Under the pieces are notes generated by a model. It ran no database searches, was not told where the DNA came from, and saw only the letters and a program-made list of their open reading frames with translations. DNA of 64,000 nucleotides from positions 558,001-622,000 of the forward strand of contig NZ_WAGX01000004.1 of assembly GCF_008830185.1 (NCBI RefSeq). Direction: 5' to 3'. Source of the stretch: Candidatus Galacturonatibacter soehngenii (GTDB lineage: Bacteria > Bacillota > Clostridia > Lachnospirales > Lachnospiraceae). The position numbers were made by a program, and so were the translations under genes. Shown here one piece after another: positions 60,492 through 64,000 of this stretch (position 1 is its first letter; the number at the start of each line of letters is the position of its first letter).

Positions 60492-61673
60492 TTACTTATT
60501 TACTTTATAAACAAGTACTAAACCAGATCTTTGATAAACCTGAGATACTGCAATTAAGTTCATTCCACCAGCATTTGCTGCAATTAAGTTTGCATCCCAT
60601 GTAACACCAAAATCAACCTGACCTGAATTTACAGCTGTTGTTTCACCGATATCTCCACCACCTGGCGTGATGGTAACATTTAAGCCTACTTCTTCATAGT
60701 AACCCTTAGCAGCAGCCACATAATACCCCATAAATTGAGCCTGTGGTAACCATTTTAACTGGATGGATACATCCGTTTTTTCTGGAGTACCAATGTTACC
60801 GTCTGATGCCATTGCCTCAGTCCAATAAGAGGCATCGTAAAAATCATCTAAGGTTAATGTAAGTAACTTTTCTGCAGCAGCGCTGTCCTCTAATTTGATG
60901 TATTGTTTTGCCAAATCAAGTGTCTGTTGTAGGGCTTTATCGTCGAACTTTCCGTATTCGGTTACTTTATTTCCTAATGTATCTGTTTCTACTAATTTTT
61001 TCACTTCATTCGCCATGTAAATCTGATGATCGCTTGATACAGAAGAGCCTGCGTTAAATACAATTTCTGCTGCTTCTTCTGGATTTGCACATGCGTACTC
61101 CCAACCTTTCATGGATGCATAAATAAATGCTTTGACTGTGTTAGGATTTTCCTTAGCAAATTCTCTTGTCGTAAAGATATTATCTTCTAACATCGCTACG
61201 CCTTCATCATTCATATCGATGTATTTTACAGAATCGCCATAGCTATAGCCACCATCGTAGCTGTTCTTTACAAGACCAAGCTCATTATAGGTCATAGCAG
61301 ATGCTAGCAGTATGGAATCATCATCAAATCCGTCCATATCAAATGCCTGACTTAAGAAAAAATTACTCTGTCCATATTTGGTTAAAAGAGCTTGCACTTC
61401 ATATTCATTTCCAAGTCCCCAATTACCCACTTTTCCTTTCTCTGCCGCATCCTTTACTATATCTTGTGCACTAGTATCTGCGTCGTAATAGTCTCCTGTG
61501 CTTTTGGTATCATTTTTTGTCTCTGTTTCCTTTACTTCATCTGTGGTTGTACTTGTGGTTTCTGAAGGTGGTGTCGATGTCTCTGTTTTAGTCGAAGTAC
61601 CACATCCTGCAAGTGATGCCATAGTTAGAGCGAGTGTCAAAGCCACTGCGGTTACTTTCATGCTATTTCTCAT
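60492..61673 (-). CDS. NMT1/THI5-family ABC transporter substrate-binding lipoprotein with circularly permuted lobes
   Basis: A 393-residue lipoprotein (lipobox LAGC, C24) with a Ser/Thr-rich linker to about residue 60. Residues about 78-290 match the second part of NMT1-type proteins (KVGNWGLGNEYEVQALL, SAMTYNELG, DMNDEGVAMLED, VKAFIYASMKGWEYA). Residues about 300-390 match the part that normally comes first (SIQLKWLPQAQFMGYYVAAA and GYYEEVGLNVTITPGGG, ending in QRSGLVLVYK). The order is thus exchanged while the signal peptide remains at the front, a circular permutation. Homologues bind pyrimidines such as HMP or hydroxypyrimidines. With hydA/preA downstream, uracil or a related pyrimidine is the likely ligand. 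Ribosome binding site AAGGAGG. Confidence 0.88.
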   Translation of the reverse strand: MRNSMKVTAVALTLALTMASLAGCGTSTKTETSTPPSETTSTTTDEVKETETKNDTKSTGDYYDADTSAQDIVKDAAEKGKVGNWGLGNEYEVQALLTKYGQSNFFLSQAFDMDGFDDDSILLASAMTYNELGLVKNSYDGGYSYGDSVKYIDMNDEGVAMLEDNIFTTREFAKENPNTVKAFIYASMKGWEYACANPEEAAEIVFNAGSSVSSDHQIYMANEVKKLVETDTLGNKVTEYGKFDDKALQQTLDLAKQYIKLEDSAAAEKLLTLTLDDFYDASYWTEAMASDGNIGTPEKTDVSIQLKWLPQAQFMGYYVAAAKGYYEEVGLNVTITPGGGDIGETTAVNSGQVDFGVTWDANLIAANAGGMNLIAVSQVYQRSGLVLVYKVNK

Positions 61674-61722
61674 AATAATTCCTCCTTATAATACGAAAAT
61701 GGTTTATATCAAGTTGAAAAGG

Positions 61723-62532
61723 TTATTTTCTACCTTTCAACAAAATACCTTCTGCTACAAGCAATATGCCATACATCATAATTCCAATTGCACAAGCTAC
61801 AACAATATATGCCCAAGCGGTTGCATATTGAGCCAGCACGATGTTCTCCCTGATTTGCCTTCCAACTCCAATAATAAATTCGGCAAAATATTCACTTACC
61901 AAGGCACTTATGATACTAGCTGGTACACTGACTCTTAGTGCAGTGAAAATGTAGGGTACGCTATTTGGAATGCGAAGCTTTATAAAAGTTGTTACTTTGC
62001 TAGCTGCAAAGCTTTTCATTAAATCTAATGAAAAGGGTTTGAGTTCGTTTAACCCTCTATAAGCATTTATGCTCATGGAAACCGTACAGGTTATGGTGAC
62101 TACTATTGTTTTTGCTAACATACTTCTAGTACTTGCATCATTGCTAAAATCCTTTGTTAAGTTATTTAAAATTGGGGCAATTGCTATGATTGGTACCGCG
62201 CTAATCGCAGAAGCAATGCTTAAGCCCCCTACTCCCCATTTGGGAAATATAGTTGCAATGATTCCAAGTAAATATCCAAGTAAGGAACCACAAATTAGTC
62301 CCCCTATTGCAACAATCACAGTTGCATTTACATTCTTCATAACAGTTGATTTGTTATCGGCAATGATTCGAAGAATTCTTCCAGGCAAAGGAAGTGCAAA
62401 GGTATCTGCACCAATCATCTTGTGCAAAAGCTGTGTCTGCCAAAGAATGAGCAAAAGGATTCCAAATAATACTGGATATAACACAGTTGATATGGATTGT
62501 TTATCCCATTTAAAATGTGTTTTTTTCTTCAT
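61723..62532 (-). CDS. ABC transporter permease (ThiX/SsuC-like)
   Basis: A 269-residue permease with six membrane helices of the BPD_transp_1 type. The EAA-like loop is FAASKVTTFIKLRIPNSVPY (about residues 174-193). It is homologous to the next permease and probably forms a heterodimer with it. It is part of the pyrimidine uptake and degradation operon, 50 bp ahead of the binding protein gene. Ribosome binding site GGAGG. Confidence 0.92.
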   Translation of the reverse strand: MKKKTHFKWDKQSISTVLYPVLFGILLLILWQTQLLHKMIGADTFALPLPGRILRIIADNKSTVMKNVNATVIVAIGGLICGSLLGYLLGIIATIFPKWGVGGLSIASAISAVPIIAIAPILNNLTKDFSNDASTRSMLAKTIVVTITCTVSMSINAYRGLNELKPFSLDLMKSFAASKVTTFIKLRIPNSVPYIFTALRVSVPASIISALVSEYFAEFIIGVGRQIRENIVLAQYATAWAYIVVACAIGIMMYGILLVAEGILLKGRK

Positions 62533-62543
62533 GTCATTTCCTC

Positions 62544-63365
62544 CTACTTTTTCTTCTTTTTCTTATATGGTGATACTGTCTGTTCTAGCAACAGCATGAA
62601 ATAAAAACTTAAAATACCAATCATCGCACTTAAAAATACAATCTGCCAAAAGATATAAATGGTAGTAGCGTGTTTTAGAGATTGAGAAAGTACAGTTCCA
62701 AGTCCAGCGCCACCTTGCAACGTGTCAACAAGAATTGCCGCAGTAATAGCCATAGGAGCAGATATCTTTAATCCTGTGAAAAAATAGGGTAAAGACGACG
62801 GAATCATTAATTTACGGTATATCTCAAACTTGCTTGCCGCCAACGAATACATCAGCTCATGTTTTTCTTTTGCCACTGATTGAAATCCTGCTAATGTATT
62901 GGTTGCCACAGGATAAAAGGTTAATATGGCCGCAATGATAATTCGACTTTTGTTAATGTCCTTTGTAATTGCAAGTACAATTGGAGCCATACCAAGAATT
63001 GGAATCATTTGTATCATCATCAGATAAGGAAATAATATCTTTTCTATTGGTAGAAATAAATTCATGAGCAAGGCAAGTAAGAAGCCTATACCTGCACCGA
63101 TTACAAAACCAATTCCAGCTCGTAGTAACGTAGTCCCTGTATTGCTCAATACCATTTGAAATGCTGTTTGCGTTCCATTTACTTTATTGGTTGTAAATAC
63201 AGATTGAATGATTTGATGCAAATGTGGCAATATATTTTCAGGTGAACGTTTACTACCTGCTATGACTGTTGCCCCAATCTCCCAAAGGATAATGAGTCCG
63301 ATTACCCATACAAGCGTCACTATGTATTTAGAGGAAAGAACCTTTTTGATTTGAATCATACTCAT
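62544..63365 (-). CDS. ABC transporter permease (ThiX/SsuC-like, second)
   Basis: A 273-residue six-helix permease. The EAA-like loop is LAASKFEIYRKLMIPSSLPYF (shown from AASKFEIYRK; about residues 185-205), and the membrane core includes GAGIGFLLALLMNLFLPIEK. It overlaps the ATPase gene by 4 bp, and the other permease follows at 11 bp. It partners the other permease in pyrimidine import. Ribosome binding site GAGGGGG. Confidence 0.92.
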   Translation of the reverse strand: MSMIQIKKVLSSKYIVTLVWVIGLIILWEIGATVIAGSKRSPENILPHLHQIIQSVFTTNKVNGTQTAFQMVLSNTGTTLLRAGIGFVIGAGIGFLLALLMNLFLPIEKILFPYLMMIQMIPILGMAPIVLAITKDINKSRIIIAAILTFYPVATNTLAGFQSVAKEKHELMYSLAASKFEIYRKLMIPSSLPYFFTGLKISAPMAITAAILVDTLQGGAGLGTVLSQSLKHATTIYIFWQIVFLSAMIGILSFYFMLLLEQTVSPYKKKKKK

Positions 63366-64000
63366 ACCCCCTCAAAGCTATTTCTTACCTTAGAAACCAA
63401 AGCGTTAAATTCCTGACTTTCCTTTATCGCAATCGGTCTTGGTCTTTCTAGATTAATATCAACTACAGCAGACACTCGGCCTGGATGTGGAGAAAGAACA
63501 ACGACACGATCTGACAAATACACTGCCTCTTGAATATTATGGGTCACAAAAAGGATTGTTTTATTCGTTTTCTTCCAGATTTTAAGTAAATCTTCATGCA
63601 GCTTTTCCTTTGTAAATTCATCCAACGCTGAAAATGGTTCATCCATTAAAAGTATTTCAGGACGAATGGCCAATGCTCTTGCGATATTCACTCTTTGTTG
63701 CATTCCGCCACTTAATTCATGAGGGTATTTCTCTCCAAATTCCATCAATCCAACTAGCTCAAGCATTTTGGTAACTCTTGCAGTACGGTCTTTTTTTGGC
63801 ATTCCAAGAAGTTCCATTGGCATACATACGTTTCTTCGTACTGTTCTCCACTCGTATAATACAGGTGATTGAAATACGATTCCGTATTTCTTTTGTAAAC
63901 GGATTTCTCTTGGTGATAATCCTCTTACCAAAATATCGCCCGATGTTTGATCTTGTAGATTTGCAATGGTACGAAGCAAGGTTGTCTTTCCACACCCAGA
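63362..64000 (-). CDS. ABC transporter ATP-binding protein (partial, N-terminus outside the window)
   Basis: 213 residues are visible, entering at the Walker A loop (SGCGKTTLLRTIANL). The missing N-terminus is about 35-40 residues. The Q-loop IVFQSPVLYEW, signature LSGGMQQRVNIARALA, Walker B ILLMDEPFSALD and switch His in VTHNIQEAVYLSDR are intact, as in SsuB/ThiZ/TauB-type ATPases. It energises the two downstream permeases. The operon start and promoter lie beyond position 64000. Confidence 0.93.
   Translation of the reverse strand, partial: SGCGKTTLLRTIANLQDQTSGDILVRGLSPREIRLQKKYGIVFQSPVLYEWRTVRRNVCMPMELLGMPKKDRTARVTKMLELVGLMEFGEKYPHELSGGMQQRVNIARALAIRPEILLMDEPFSALDEFTKEKLHEDLLKIWKKTNKTILFVTHNIQEAVYLSDRVVVLSPHPGRVSAVVDINLERPRPIAIKESQEFNALVSKVRNSFEGV

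Noticed and set aside
1-64000. tRNA, rRNA, prophage or insertion-sequence genes
   Set aside because: No cloverleaf-like, rRNA-like, integrase or transposase sequence was recognised by reading either strand. A tRNA scan would be needed to exclude tRNA genes fully.

Overview
The window reads as chromosomal DNA of an AT-rich, strictly anaerobic clostridial Firmicute, probably Lachnospiraceae-like. Supporting genes are an electron-bifurcating NfnAB transhydrogenase, formate-tetrahydrofolate ligase next to FolD, an FtsK/SpoIIIE translocase, a SpoVB/MurJ-type flippase, an FtsW/PBP pair, RuvAB, ZapA and HelD. Ribosome binding sites are strong AGGAGG types. I see no rRNA, tRNA, CRISPR array, prophage or insertion sequence. 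Species assignment is inference.

Region 1 (1-7066, minus strand) is an operon for a siderophore/heme-type ABC transporter (lipoprotein, two permeases, ATPase). It is directly coupled to a NifH-like iron protein and to nitrogenase component-1-like subunits, the second of which runs off the left edge. A candidate Fur box sits on the operon promoter and an AraC regulator lies upstream. This is the strongest candidate for a little-described system: metal-chelate uptake coupled to a nitrogenase-type reductase.

Region 2 (7359-32115) is mostly housekeeping: an ECF sigma/anti-sigma pair, ndk, a Nudix hydrolase, FtsW plus PBP, a U32 protein, zapA, ruvAB, a run of HAD phosphatases with maf, rlmH, an ABC-F ATPase, a flippase and HelD. 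Two intergenic regions are built of palindromic repeats.

Region 3 (32387-38970) is an accessory patch of small minus-strand genes: five GNAT acetyltransferases, a VOC protein, a lipoprotein, small membrane proteins, an N-terminally truncated DUF89 gene and a possible frameshifted gene with a slippery heptamer.

Region 4 (39161-53077) holds nfnAB, xpt, a TPR/zinc-ribbon protein, folD-fhs, ftsK, uppP, an SDR, an SMP-30 lactonase and an AbiH-type phage-defence protein. Region 5 (53108-56232) is an AraC regulator divergent from an MFS-PHP operon.

Region 6 (56250-64000, minus strand) is a reductive pyrimidine degradation operon (ABC ATPase, two permeases, binding lipoprotein, dihydropyrimidinase, PreA, ureidopropionase). 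Its binding protein appears circularly permuted: the lobe that normally starts NMT1/THI5 proteins is at the C-terminus. Its PreA carries an extra N-terminal iron-sulfur module without the flavin/NADPH domain.
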